From NCBI GenBank assembly GCA_034231615.1, contig CM067298.1:28116483-28180482 (forward strand): DNA of 64,000 bases. Reading direction: 5' to 3'. The first letter of the stretch is position 1. Every line of letters starts with the position of its first letter. Below, piece after piece: positions 23,500-35,749 of this stretch. This stretch comes from Meghimatium bilineatum (Eukaryota > Mollusca > Gastropoda > Stylommatophora > Philomycidae). The position numbers were made by a program, and so were the translations under genes. The notes beneath the pieces were generated by a model, which made no database searches, was not told the DNA's origin, and saw only the letters and a list, made by a program, of their open reading frames with translations.

Positions 23500-23705
23500 G
23501 ACCCGCCTAGGGGGATGTACATGATGTTAATTGATTTGAAGATATTTTACTCAGATGACGGTAGCCATCTTATCTCCTTCACATTCTTTACTTCACGGGC
23601 TGATCGGGTACCCAATTAAGGCTGGATCGACCCGGAAGCCGTTGAGGTCTGAAAAACATATCCGCCTCAGCCAGTACGCTAACCACTGCGCTTCGCGGCC
23701 TACTT
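23500..23705 (-). mobile_element. SINE-2 copy (tRNA-derived, decayed)
   Basis: In reverse complement: AGCGCAGTGGTTAGCGTACT, GGCTGAGGCGGATATG, GATCCAGCCTTAATTGGGTA, GTGAAGTAAAGAATG and GATGGCTACCGTCATCTGAG. These match SINE-2 at 42602-42867 block by block. The B-box region between GTACTGG and CTGAGGCGG is deleted, so it could no longer be transcribed from its own promoter. Confidence 0.75.
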
Positions 23706-23709
23706 AGAT

Positions 23710-24235
23710 AGATAGTAATACATATTAACAGTCGACATGACGAATGTTTTTCGAGATACTTAAGGAATAACGATAGAAGCTACAAATATACGTGCTATGA
23801 ATTGTACTCTCAACAGGATTTTCGTTAATAGAGGCGGAGTACTTATGGAGAAACTTGAGTACAGTGACGTCAATCGTCTACACCCCGAGAGTACTTCCTT
23901 AAAACCTTCAAAATCCTCGCTGAGTCCAAAAGAAAGTCGACGACTAGTAGAAGTATGTAAGAACGGAGAAGAAGAAGAAACCGTATCTAATTTTTCTCCA
24001 TTTCTATTCTTCTACTTTATTGCTGTTGTTCACAAACATTTAGAAACACATGCATCAGTACACAGTCTCCTTCCAACAACGTCTTTGCATTCTCTGGCTT
24101 GTTGGTGAACATTTCAGATCAATAAGACTATACAACAGGAACAAGTAACCCTATATATCAGTCTAAAGACATTACAACTTGTCCCTCACTTGCGACAATT
24201 GACAATATCCATTATGGTTTTCAGATGTTTGAAAT
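23710..24235. other. No supported gene
   Basis: A 103-residue plus ORF (23797-24108) has an acidic EEEET stretch and a short hydrophobic segment but no recognisable family and no supporting context. Confidence 0.45.
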
Positions 24236-24239
24236 TGAG

Positions 24240-24745
24240 TACAGTATTTTGGGTACAGTATATTGGGTATAGTATTTTGTTTATAGTATTTGAGTATAGT
24301 ATATTGTGTATAGTATATTGGGTATAGTATAGTTGGTATAGTATATTGGGTATATTATATTGAGAATAGTATATTGAGTATAGTAAATTGGGTATAATAT
24401 ATTGGGTATAATATATTGGGTATAGTATATTGGGTATATTATATCGATAATAGTTTATTGGGTATAGTATATTGAGTATAGTAAATTGGGTATAGTATAT
24501 TGAGAATAGTATATTGGGTATAGTATATTGGGTATAGTATGTTGGGTATAGTATATTTGGTATAGTATATTGGGTATAGTATATTGAGTATAGTAAATTG
24601 GGTATAGTATATTGGGTATAATATATTGGGTATAGTATATTTGGTATAATATATTGGCTATAGTATATTGGGTATAATATATTGGGTATAGTATATTTGG
24701 TATAATATATTGGCTATAGTATATTGGGTATAGTATATTTGGTAG
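24240..24745. repeat. 15-bp AT-rich minisatellite
   Basis: Variants of TTGGGTATAGTATAT repeat over about 500 bp. It ends exactly where the LINE-C 3' terminus begins (GTTCGTCCGTCGAAG at 24750), on the 3' side of that minus-strand element. Confidence 0.95.
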
Positions 24746-25510
24746 GCTGTTCGTCCGTCGAAGTCGACGATGACCATCCAATTCATCTGGGATGATTATG
24801 AAGATAATAATGTCTGCGGTGTGCTTGACTGTGACTAAGGAGTCCTATTCGTGCTTGGAATTGTCTACCACACTCTGTGAATGTGTGGGATGGAGTATGT
24901 TGAGCAATAAGCAGCTCTTGCATTTCCTCTAGCGAGTATTAGTTGCGCAGCTTGATATCTGATTTTCTCTGCAGCTGCTGCACCACTCTTGATTCTGCGA
25001 CGTCAGTCAGATGTCTTATGCAAGATTATCCCATGAATTTGTGTCTATTTTGAAGCAAGTGATTTCATAAGTGTCTTTAAAACGCTTCTTCTGTCCTGCT
25101 GCTTTGTGGGATCCATTCTGGAGTTTTCCATATAGCAACATCTTTGGTAGACTGTGATATATCATGCGAATCATGTATCCATCGTGTTTGCACCTTCATC
25201 AAAATTGTGTGTAAGCTTACAGGCTTAGATTTCATCAGTACTTCACCGTCTGGTATTTTATTATACCAATGGATGTTATGTATCTTACGATGTCAATTTA
25301 GGTATAAGTGAATGCGTCTTCTGGCGTGTCTGGCATATACTGTCCGTGTTTCACAGGCATAAAAGAGTAATGGTATTACTGCTGCTTGGCAAACTATGAG
25401 TGTGGTGGTAGTTGCTATTCCCCGTCTTTCCCGTACTTTTTGCCCAGTATTCCAAATGTGTCACTAGTTTTCGCTATTATGTTGTTGACCTGGGTAGAAT
25501 ATTCGATATA
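24746..25510 (-). pseudogene. LINE-C 3' portion
   Basis: Minus-strand order from 25510: IEYSTQVNNIIAKTSDTFG, DGYMIRMIYHSLPKMLLYGK, KAAGQKKRFKDTYEITCFK, HTADIIIFIIPDELDGHRRL and then RRTNSL at the 3' end. This matches the LINE-C organisation at 46207-46681 (RLYGELEKGKRSQGGKKKRS). Frames are interrupted repeatedly. The 3' tail passes directly into the 15-bp array at 24745. Confidence 0.75.
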
Positions 25511-26120
25511 TGTTGGGTATTCTGATGACATACCAGCATGGACAGATTAATAGCTGAAGGCAGTTATTAAAACAATAATAATATCTAGAGCAACTTTGAA
25601 CGTACTGGTTCTAATCTACTGTTATGCCCATGCAGTTTTTCAGAAAAAAGGCAGGCTTGCATCCAAGAATTCTGGAATCGGGAAGGTATTAGTGGATGCT
25701 GAAACTGCTTAACGATGTCGCGATGAATACTGACCTATGACCAATGTATCTATGCTGAGATGTAAGAAATATGATATTAAATTTGACAGGAGCAGGATAG
25801 GTGACTCAGTAGTAGCGAGATAATGCTATTTATCAATATCGACATGAGAACCATCAGCTTTCATACCATACAATATTTTTTTGTAGACTGCACATATATT
25901 TTCACCGAGTTCGATGTTGTATTTTTATAAATCGATAACTAATTTATGTTTCACAATTCGTTTGTTACCATACATAAAATCCAGAGACTGGAATCACAAG
26001 ATTGTCCCGTACTATACTGCTCATTTCGTTTCCTATAATTTTTTATCGTTTGCTGGTCGAACAATTCTGAAACATATTACCAGTAGAACCGTGCCACAGA
26101 TGATAATCAGAATGTCTGTG
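25511..26120. other. No gene seen; faint LINE trace
   Basis: CATGGACAGATTAATAGCTGAAGGC at 25540-25563 resembles the RLIAE segment at 20890, too short to assign. The rest has no recognisable content. Confidence 0.35.
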
Positions 26121-26121
26121 T

Positions 26122-26208
26122 ACATCCTGGCTCACACAACCAGTCGTGTACATCCTGGCTCACACACAACCAGTCGTGTACATCCTGGCTCACACACAAC
26201 CAGTCGTA
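26122..26208. repeat. ~28-bp tandem repeat, 3 copies
   Basis: Units GTGTACATCCTGGCTCACAC followed by ACAACCAGTC. They lie inside an unsupported short ORF. Confidence 0.9.
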
Positions 26209-26389
26209 CTTTATTCTCAACTGTCTAGTGAGTACGGCTTGAAAATCGACTATTACTGCTGGTCATGTTCCGCGGCTTTGATTCCAACAAATTGATGTTC
26301 ACTTTCTCCTGTTCTCATCCATTTTGTCATCAACAATTTCTCTCTATCTATCTTCGTCTTTATCCGTGGCATAGTTTATTTAGTATTTT

Positions 26390-26525
26390 CGCGGTTAGTA
26401 TTTCGTCAAATCATTGAATTTAAATTCGCATTATTATCTACACTGTCCATTCAATTAGGATTCTTATGATCAGTATTTCGTCAAATTATTGAATTTTAAT
26501 TCGAAATATTATCTATGCTACCCGT
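26390..26525. repeat. ~75-bp imperfect direct duplication
   Basis: AGTATTTCGTCAAATCATTG and AGTATTTCGTCAAATTATTG each continue into AATT(C/T)(G/A)-rich sequence and ATTATCTA, spaced about 75 bp apart. Confidence 0.7.
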
Positions 26526-26799
26526 TCTGCATATTCATCATTTTATCTTGTATCTATCAATAAGTGTATAATTTATAATGTAGAAATGGTGTTTGTTGTT
26601 CCTAATTCTTTGTCCGGATAAAAACTTTGTAGTCGGAACGTCGTCTTTCCTTTTATTTCATTGTTAGTTTGTCTTCCTCAGGATTTGTAACACTTTAACC
26701 TATTTCTTTTTATACCTGCATTCGCTGTGTGTTACAACAACCAGTGATCGTCTGTTGCATTGGATTGTTTTATGATTTATTTATATAATTTATAGGGTT

Positions 26800-26999
26800 G
26801 GTTGGTTGCTATCCCAATGAATTGCATATTTTGGTTTTAGTGATTTTCTAGGCAATTATTTGCTAAGCGTTCAGTTGTTAACCATTGCTTTCTGAACGGC
26901 CTGGATAATTAGGTGCCTGTGGCGGAGATACCACTGTACCGAACTCGGTACCTTAGATGTCACAAACGCGCACTGTACCACTTTGCCACAGAGTCAGAC
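26800..26999 (-). mobile_element. SINE-3 copy (tRNA-like head)
   Basis: ATTTTCTAGGCAAT, CATTGCTTTCTGAACG, AGGTGCCTGTGGCGG, GAACTCGGTACCTTAGATGT and ACTTTGCCACAGAGTC match the copy at 38720-38890. In reverse complement the end reads CTCTGTGGC...GGTACCGAGTTCGG, a tRNA-like A/B-box arrangement. The head abuts a TA run at 27000. Confidence 0.75.
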
Positions 27000-27000
27000 C

Positions 27001-27031
<31 letters not shown>

Positions 27032-27045
27032 TATATATATATAGA
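27000..27045. repeat. (TA)n microsatellite
   Basis: TA dinucleotide run interrupted by two AGAC steps. Confidence 0.95.
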
Positions 27046-28810
<1,765 letters not shown>

Positions 28811-28985
28811 AACCCCAAGAATTGCGAGCGATTAACTCTTACTTCCTATGTGCAGTGGGGTGATTTTTATGAGCTTTCTTTCATATCCAGGAGATTTCAG
28901 CCTTCGGCTTAGTGCAATGTCTATTGGAGGAGCTTTCTATTCAGAGGGGATCTATAATTGTATAGATGACATGCTACAAAGCTTT
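28811..28985. repeat. Dispersed repeat D, copy 2
   Basis: Starts AATTGCGAGCGATTAACTCT then TACTTCCTATGTGCAGTG, TTTCTTTCATATCCAGGAG and TAGTGCAATG. Related to 14060-14200. The first part is related to 13414-13455 and 35203-35250 (ATTACGA(G/A)CAAT...TACTTC). Confidence 0.45.
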
Positions 28986-29384
28986 CATAAGAGAGCCACA
29001 ATATATCGCCATGTCATCTACTAAGGTTTTCTGTTGCATGGGTGGTTTGTCTAGTGGCCATTAGTGAGACCCACAGACGCAACCACATGTGTATAGATTT
29101 AAATTTGGAACACAGTTTTCAGACAGCCACAAACCACCACCAGACTTCTTTATCACTAACATTTCATACCGTATTTGCGAAAGACGGCACTTCTTGACTT
29201 TTTTCTTGGTAAAATAGCATTGAAGATGACTTGGCCATGAGCAATGAAATGTCAAATTATCATATCCCGAATGCATTCCTCAGTAAGCTCCGACCTGGTG
29301 AAAGACAACAAGATACAGCAAAACTAATATATAAAGACATTTGCAAAATAAACATTTTTGAATAATTTCATCCCACCGAAGACG
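28986..29384. other. No gene seen
   Basis: Short ORFs only. Confidence 0.4.
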
Positions 29385-29535
29385 GATGTGTCGGGCCATT
29401 AGCGCATATAAATCGGTGACTCAACGCATATCCATTCTCTGGACTACAACCTGCCGGGAATCTAGTAGGACCATGGTATTCAAGGAAAATACAGCAGGAG
29501 TATGAGAATGAATGCAGAAGAAGAAGAAGAATTTC
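29385..29535 (+). mobile_element. SINE-1 variant, 5'-truncated
   Basis: TGTGTCGGGCCATTAGCGC, CATTCTCTGGACTACAACCT, then the insert-type block CTAGTAGGACCATGG, then AATGAATGCAGAAGAAGAAG. It is the plus-strand counterpart of the variants at 16262 and 22931. Confidence 0.65.
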
Positions 29536-29734
29536 ATGACCAGCCAAAACTCTTGAGATAAATTAGCCGATGATAGTAGTACATGGAGATCACTACTTCT
29601 TAGAAACATCGAAGGAGTTATGAGGAAAAAAGTGAAAGACAAACGAAGTAGAAGAAAAAACACATGCACTTTATAAATTAGTGCACACTGATTCACCCCT
29701 AAAGTGAAAAAAAGTAAAATAATGATCGATGGGT

Positions 29735-31735
29735 AATCATCATCAATCTCTATACTAAACATGGTACAGGGGTAATCATCATCAATCTCCATACTAAACA
29801 TGGTACAGAGGTAATCATCATCAATCTCCACACTAAACATGGTACAGGGGTAGTCATCATCAATCTCCATACTAAACATGGTACAGAGGTAATCATCATC
29901 AATCTCCACACTAAACATGGTACAGGGGTAGTCATCATCAATCTCCACACTAAACATGGTACAGGGGTAATCATCATCAATCTCCACACTAAACATGGTA
30001 CAGGGGTAGTCATCATCAATCTCCATACTAAACATGGTACAGAGGTAATCATCATCAATCTCTATACTAAACATGGTACAGGGGTAATCATCATCAATCT
30101 CCATACTAAACATGGTACAGAGGTAATCATCATCAATCTCCACACTAAACATGGTACAGGGGTAGTCATCATCAATCTCCATACTAAACATGGTACAGGG
30201 GTAATCATCATCAATCTCCACACTAAACATGGTACAGGGTAGTCATCATCAATCTCCATACTAAACATGGTACAGAGGTAATCATCATCAATCACCACAC
30301 TAAATATGGTACAGGGGTAGTCATCATCAATCTCCATACTAAACATGGTACAGAGGTAATCATCATCAATCTCCACACTAAACATGGTACAGGGGTAGTC
30401 ATCATCAATCTCCATACTAAACATGGTACAGAGGTAATCATCATCAATCTCCACACTAAACATGGTACAGGGGTAGTCATCATCAATCTCCATACTAAAC
30501 ATGGTACAGAGGTAATCATCATCAATCTCCACACTAAACATGGTACAGAGGTAATCATCATCAATCTCCACACTAAACATGGTACAGGGGTAATCATCAT
30601 CAATCTCCACACTAAACATGGTACAGGGGTAGTCATCATCAATCTCCATACTAAACATGGTACAGAGGTAATCATCATCAATCTCCACACTAAACATGGT
30701 ACAGGGGTAGTCATCATCAATCTCCACACTAAACATGGTACAGGGGTAATCATCATCAATCTCCATACTAAACATGGTACAGGGGTAATCATCATCAATC
30801 TCCATACTAAACATGGTACAGGGGTAATCATCATCAATCTCCACACTAAACATGGTACAGGGTAGTCATCATCAATCTCCATACTAAACATGGTACAGAG
30901 GTAATCATCATCAATCTCCACACTAAACATGGTACAGGGGTAGTCATCATCAATCTCCATACTAAACATGGTACAGAGGTAATCATCATCAATCTCCACA
31001 CTAAACATGGTACAGGGGTAGTCATCATCAATCTCCATACTAAACATGGTACAGGGGTAATCATCATCAATCTCCACACTAAACATGGTACAGGGGTAGT
31101 CATCATCAATCTCCATACTAAACATGGTACAGAGGTAATCATCATCAATCTCCACACTAAACATGGTACATGGGTAGTCATCATCAATCTCCATACTAAA
31201 CATGGTACAGGGGTAATCATCATCAATCTCCATACTAAACATGGTACAGGGGTAATCATCATCAATCTCCATACTAAACATGGTACAGGTGTAATCATCA
31301 TCAATCTCCATACTAAACATGGTACAGGGGTAATCATCATCAATCTCCATACTAAACATGGTACAGGGGTAACCATCATCAATCTCCATACTAAACATGG
31401 TACAGGGGTAACCATCATCAATCTCCATACTAAACATGGCACAGGGGTAATCATCATCAATCTCCATACTAAACATGGTACAGGGGTAACCATCATCAAT
31501 CTCCATACTAAACATGGTACAGGTGTAATCATCATCAATCTCCACACTAAACATGGTACAGGGGTAGTCATCATCACTCTTAACACTGAACATGTTACAG
31601 AGACAATCGCTATCAATCTTAACACTAATCATCGTACAGAGTAATCACCATTAATATTCACACTAATCATGGTACAGAGACAATCACAATCAATCTTCAC
31701 AATAATCATGGTACAGGGAAATCACCAACAATACC
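29735..31735. repeat. 39-bp minisatellite, ~50 copies
   Basis: Units contain AATCATCATCAATCTCCACA or CTCCATA, then CTAAACATGGTACAGGGGT or GAGGT. Length 39 is a multiple of three, so the minus strand holds ORFs of up to 446 residues reading MFSVEIDDDYPCT per unit in one frame and VWRLMMITPVPCL in another. Single-base deletions (CAGGGTAGTC for CAGGGGTAGTC) shift between the two frames. Two unit variants alternate for long stretches, giving a 78-bp higher-order period. The right end (31560-31735) grades into diverged units. Confidence 0.97.
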
Positions 31736-31763
31736 ATCACTAAACACGGCACAGAAAAGCAAT

Positions 31764-32045
31764 CTTCTTCTTCTTCTGCGTTCGTTCTCAAACTCCTGCA
31801 GATTAGCAGGATGTAGTCTGGAGAACGGAATGCGTTTTGTCATGGTTTACATCATTGCTGCGATATCTACGCCTTTCGGTCCGACACATCCGACTTCAGC
31901 ATGGCTTTGGGTCACTGACCCTATATGGGATGGGACAGCCAACTCCATTCGATAACCTCCTTAGTCGTCTTTTACGACATGCGTGGAAGGTAAACAGTGT
32001 TGCTATTCTTTGCTCCCCTTTCGGGCCCCGGCAACAAACGGGAGA
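31764..32045 (-). mobile_element. SINE-1 copy inserted in minisatellite
   Basis: Full reverse copy: CTTCTTCTTCTTCTGCG, CTGCAGATTAGCAGGATGTA, GTCTGGAGAACGG, CTTTCGGTCCGACACATCC, TGGGTCACTGACCCTATATG, TTAGTCGTCTTTTACGACAT and CTTTGCTCCCCTTTCGGGCC. Diverged minisatellite units lie on both sides (31640-31755 and 32048-32140). I could not identify a clean target duplication. Confidence 0.9.
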
Positions 32046-32140
32046 GAAAAGCAATGATTATCAATCTTCATACTAGACATGTTTCAGAGACAAATATCAT
32101 TACTCGTAAAACTATACTAATTACAGGGGTAATCATCATA
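32046..32140. repeat. Minisatellite remnant between two insertions
   Basis: AGCAATGATTATCAATCTTCA, TACTAGACATG and CAGGGGTAATCATCATAAAC are diverged units of the neighbouring array. Confidence 0.7.
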
Positions 32141-33092
32141 AACTCTTCTTGATTCTTGATTAGAAACTAACATCTCAGCACGTGGTGCACTCCCATAAGT
32201 GCTCCGCCCTCCGTTCCAGCGGCCATCCCGCAGTGTATGTAGATTCAGAGACCCTTCAGGTGTTGATTGCATGATCTTCGGAACTTATATTTAAAAAATA
32301 CTTTTCCTTTCCTCCTCTCTAAACACTCTCATTTCTAACGTTCTCAGCCTCGTTGACATGATCTTCATCTTGAAATGAATTTATTACTGTCTTGATCAAG
32401 TCTGCTTTATCTCTTCTCAGCAATGTGCCGTCTATCGTAGCATTACCTGCCTTACGTCGGCTCTCTCATTTCTTCTGACTCCACCATGACCAGGGCAGTC
32501 TATCAATGTAATGCTCTGGATAATTGTGTTATTCAATAAATCACAAAATTTCTTGTTCTTTCTTGTGCAGCATGCTTTGAGTGCCTGTGAGTATTACCGA
32601 TTGTGTTAATGTATACGTTATGAGCCAATTAGGTGTTGCTGTAACTCCCTCTATCTCTATACTCATGCTCGATGTGACAGTGGAGTCTGCAGAATACTTC
32701 TCAACCATCTTCACGCCGTTTCTGTAGACAACACAACACCAACCATTTTTATTTGTATTTCTACTAACTGAGCCATCTGTGTATATAATTATATCTTGTG
32801 GTTTCGAGTATAGCTGGACGAGTTCATACACTGTTACCTGGGCCTTAACAGCCGTCCATTTCTATTAGGCTTTATCTAGTTGTATTATTACTTTAGTCAG
32901 TAATCTTTTTCACAATGTCTGCCGTCACCCACATACTGCCCTTTCCTATTTTTCCAAATTCACATACATTTCGCAGTGTGTCTTCAGCCTCTGCCATCCA
33001 TGATCTACCAGGCTTGACTCGTTTTCCCTTTGACTCATCTAGACGTTGGTGTAATGGGTGGTGGTAGTATTCGGTTACTTTCAGGTATGTTC
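32141..33092 (-). pseudogene. LINE-E-type RNase H remnant
   Basis: The minus strand carries IIIYTDGSVSRNTNKNGWC, the first catalytic Asp block of RNase H. It continues with SSMSIEIEGVTATPNWL (Glu block), VILTGTQSMLHK (the expected Asp is replaced by Gly) and DCPGHGGVRRNERAD (the His/Asp block, near 32450). KADLIKTVINSFQDEDHVN follows. The upstream ORF (32893-33105) reads WMAEAEDTLRN. This is the 3' portion of a retrotransposon polyprotein. It has frameshifts and a mutated catalytic position, so it is inactive. It splits the minisatellite into 29.7-32.1 and 33.1-33.9 kb. Confidence 0.75.
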
Positions 33093-33885
33093 TAACCACC
33101 ATCAATCTTCACACTAAACTATGTACATGGGTAATACACCATCAATCTTCACACTAAACTAGGTACAGAAGGGCAATCAGCATCAATCTTCACACTAAAC
33201 TATGTACAGGGGCAATACGCCATTAATCTTCAGACTAAACTAGGTACAGGGGCAATACGCCATTAATCTTCACACTAAACTAGGTACAGGGGCAATACGC
33301 CATTAATCTTCACACTAAACTAGGTACAGAAGGGCAATCAGCATCAATCTTCACACTAAACTAGGTACAGAAGGGCAATCAGCATCAATCTTCACACTAA
33401 ACTATGTACAGGGGCAATACGCCATTAATCTTCACACTAAACTAGGTACAGAAGGGCAATCAGCATCAATCTTCACACTAAACTAGGTACAGAAGGGCAA
33501 TCAGCATCAATCTTCACACTAAACTAGGTACGAAGGGCAATCAGCATCAATCTTCACACTAAACTAGGTACAGAAGGGCAATCAGCATCAATCTTCACAC
33601 TAAACTATGTACAGGGGCAATACGCCATTAATCTTCACACTAAACTATGTACAGTGGCAATACACCATCAATCTTCACACTAAACTATGTACAGAAGGGC
33701 AATCAGCATCAATCTTCTTACCAACATGTTACAGATGCAATAATCATCAATCTCAACACTAAACTAGGTACAAGGATGATCGCCCTCAATCTTCACACTA
33801 AAATAGGCACAGAAGGGTAATCATCATCAATGCTCATACTAGACACGATGCAGTGATAATCATCATCAATCTCAACACTAAACTC
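33093..33885. repeat. 40/41-bp minisatellite (right part)
   Basis: Units CATCAATCTTCACACTAAAC + TAGGTACAGAAGGGCAATCA (41 bp with the next G) alternate with CATTAATCTTCACACTAAAC + TAGGTACAGGGGCAATACGC (40 bp). They are clearly related to the 39-bp units left of the insertions but form a separate subfamily. Units decay after 33700. Confidence 0.95.
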
Positions 33886-34279
33886 GGTACAAAAATCTCA
33901 TCACATCACCCTTCACTTTCACTAAATTATTCACAAAAATATAAACACCATAAATCCTCACAATACACTAGTTACAAAATTTGATTGATGTGGTGTAATG
34001 GTAATAATTCATAGTTATAAAGCTGGAATAAACACAGTATAAGTATGTATTAAATTTACATGTAAACATGAATGTCAAACTCAATGGTAGAAAACCAGAA
34101 ATGGAAAACTCTGTACAATTTATACAAGAAACAACACTGCAGATACTGACATTGTTAGCGAACGGAAGAAGAAGAAGAAAAACACAGTAAACAAACAGAA
34201 ACAACCATTGCAAACTCCCAAAGTATTCATGTCATGAATTCTACAAGAATGTGTGTATATAAGGCACTACCAACACACA

Positions 34280-34281
<2 letters not shown>
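33886..34281. other. No gene; short GAA tail relic
   Basis: GCGAACGGAAGAAGAAGAAG at 34157-34176 looks like an isolated SINE-1/LINE-E 3' tail. Nothing else seen. Confidence 0.4.
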
Positions 34282-34325
<44 letters not shown>

Positions 34326-34345
34326 ATGCACACGCGTGTGTCTCT
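34282..34345. repeat. (CT)n and GT microsatellite
   Basis: CT run 34282-34318 passes into GTGTGTATG and ACGCGTGTGTC. Confidence 0.95.
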
Positions 34346-34384
34346 TGCGTGCGTCTTTTCTACAAATACCAGGTATAATATTAT

Positions 34385-34445
34385 AGCACAGGACAAAGTG
34401 AACACACGACAAAGTAAACACAAGACAAAGTGAACACAAGACAAC
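34385..34445. repeat. ~20-bp tandem repeat, 3 copies
   Basis: ACAAAGTGAACACACG, ACAAAGTAAACACAAG and ACAAAGTGAACACAAG in series. Confidence 0.8.
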
Positions 34446-34554
34446 CAAATTCCAGTCGTCTGTGTCAACATGCCAGTGCTCGTGACGTCACAGAATATAT
34501 TTATTTTAATGGTGGCTTGAAGATTTGATATCCATTTGATTTTCACATTACTTG

Positions 34555-34700
34555 TCGTCATTATCATTCTTTGACAAATACAGCACCGTAGCGTAGTAGG
34601 CGATAATCTCCGAGAAAAATTCACTACGTAAACAAGATGTCTCAATGCGCATTCGAACCCGCGACTCGCGACATCTTATGCACAAGTCAAACAGATCAAA
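34555..34700 (-). mobile_element. Possible tRNA-headed SINE
   Basis: In reverse complement GTTTGACTTGTGCATAAGAT is followed by GCGGGTTCGAATGCG, a good B-box-like element. This matches a tRNA-derived SINE head rather than a tRNA gene, because no acceptor stem closes around it. Confidence 0.4.
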
Positions 34701-34804
34701 CATAGCGCTTAGGTAAAATGTAAAGGTAAGTTCCATGACAGTAACCTGCAATCAGGGATGAAGATAATTCTTTATGTACTAATCAGCAACAACTGTTAGA
34801 TGTG

Positions 34805-35022
34805 GTGGCCAGTTCAATTTCTTGCTGTCTTTACCTACTCTAGTTCATGCGTTAAGTACCCATTTACTGCTGGGTCGATTGGAGGAGCGGTCCTGTAAGG
34901 TGAGAAATCAGGGTCGTAATTTTTGTTGTTGTCCACACGTTGATTTCGAACCTGGCACACTGTAACTTGGTGATAGTAAGTAAGATACAGTAATAAACTA
35001 GGCTACCGCGCCCCTCTGTCTA
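34805..35022 (-). mobile_element. tRNA-headed SINE related to SINE-2
   Basis: Reverse complement begins GGGCGCGGTAGCCTAGTTTA, with B-box CCAGGTTCGAAATC, and later CGACCCAGCAGTAAATGGGT. The last block is the same core as CGACCCAGCCTTAAATGGGT in SINE-2 at 42.7 kb, though the head differs. A central domain shared between different heads is typical of SINE superfamilies. Confidence 0.65.
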
Positions 35023-35284
35023 CATATAACCGGGCCCGGCAGTTCACCATAATAAGTGTAGCAAACGGAATGTGGTACCTTTTTATTTTGTGAAACGTAA
35101 AGATTAATAGTGCATTCGACCCATTGATAAATAGCATACTAAGGGGTCAGGAACACACACGCTGCATTAAATTTCACACACTGTGGTGTTGTTCTTTCGA
35201 TCCACAATAATTACGAACAATAATCTTTTACTTCCTACATAAAATAGGATGTTCTCTATAGTGCAATTCATAACCAGATGAGTA

Positions 35285-35530
35285 ACTAACTCTCATTGGT
35301 GTGCACCAACTATCAGTGATGTGACCATCTCTCAGTGGTGTGCACCAACTCTTCAGTGGTGTGCCCCAACTCTCAGTGGTGTGCACCAACTCTTCAGTGA
35401 TGTGCACCAACTCTCAGTGGTGTGCACCAACTATCAGTGGTGTGCACCAACTCTTCAGTGGTGTGCCCCAACTCTCAGTGGTGTGCACCAACTCTCAGTG
35501 GTGTGCACCAACTCTCAGTGGTGTGCAGTG
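35285..35530. repeat. 20/21-bp minisatellite, ~12 copies
   Basis: Units CTCTCAGTGGTGTGCACCAA, some with an extra T (CTCTTCAGTGG). The ORFs on both strands across it are by-products. Confidence 0.97.
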
Positions 35531-35664
35531 CTTCAATAAAAAGTCTCCTACTCAGAGGTGGTAAATTCTAGAGGGTTTGTGGTTTTTCCGCAACATGTAG
35601 TGTTGGAGACATAAGTTTCAGCTCCCATGTCAAGCATTTCTTCCTGCAAGGTGTGCATAACAAC

Positions 35665-35745
35665 CCAGCTCTGTGACACAGTCACAGTAATTGATGAGGA
35701 TGTCAGCTCTGTGACACAGTCACAGTAATTGATAAGGAAGTCAGC
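35665..35745. repeat. 37-bp direct duplication with palindrome
   Basis: CAGCTCTGTGACACAGTCAC followed by AGTAATTGAT(G/A)AGGA occurs twice. Each unit contains the inverted repeat CTGTGAC-ACA-GTCACAG. Confidence 0.9.
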
Positions 35746-35749
35746 CTTT

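Noticed and set aside
23797-24108. 103-residue plus ORF with acidic stretch
   Set aside because: No recognisable domain; length is within chance for this composition.
29421-31632. Minus-strand ORFs of 259-446 residues with repeated MFSVEIDDDYPCT
   Set aside because: They are produced by a 39-bp tandem repeat without stops in two frames. Frame flips within the array and the lack of flanking coding sequence argue against a protein.
35321-35564. Overlapping 72- and 74-residue ORFs
   Set aside because: Both are translations of the 20/21-bp array.
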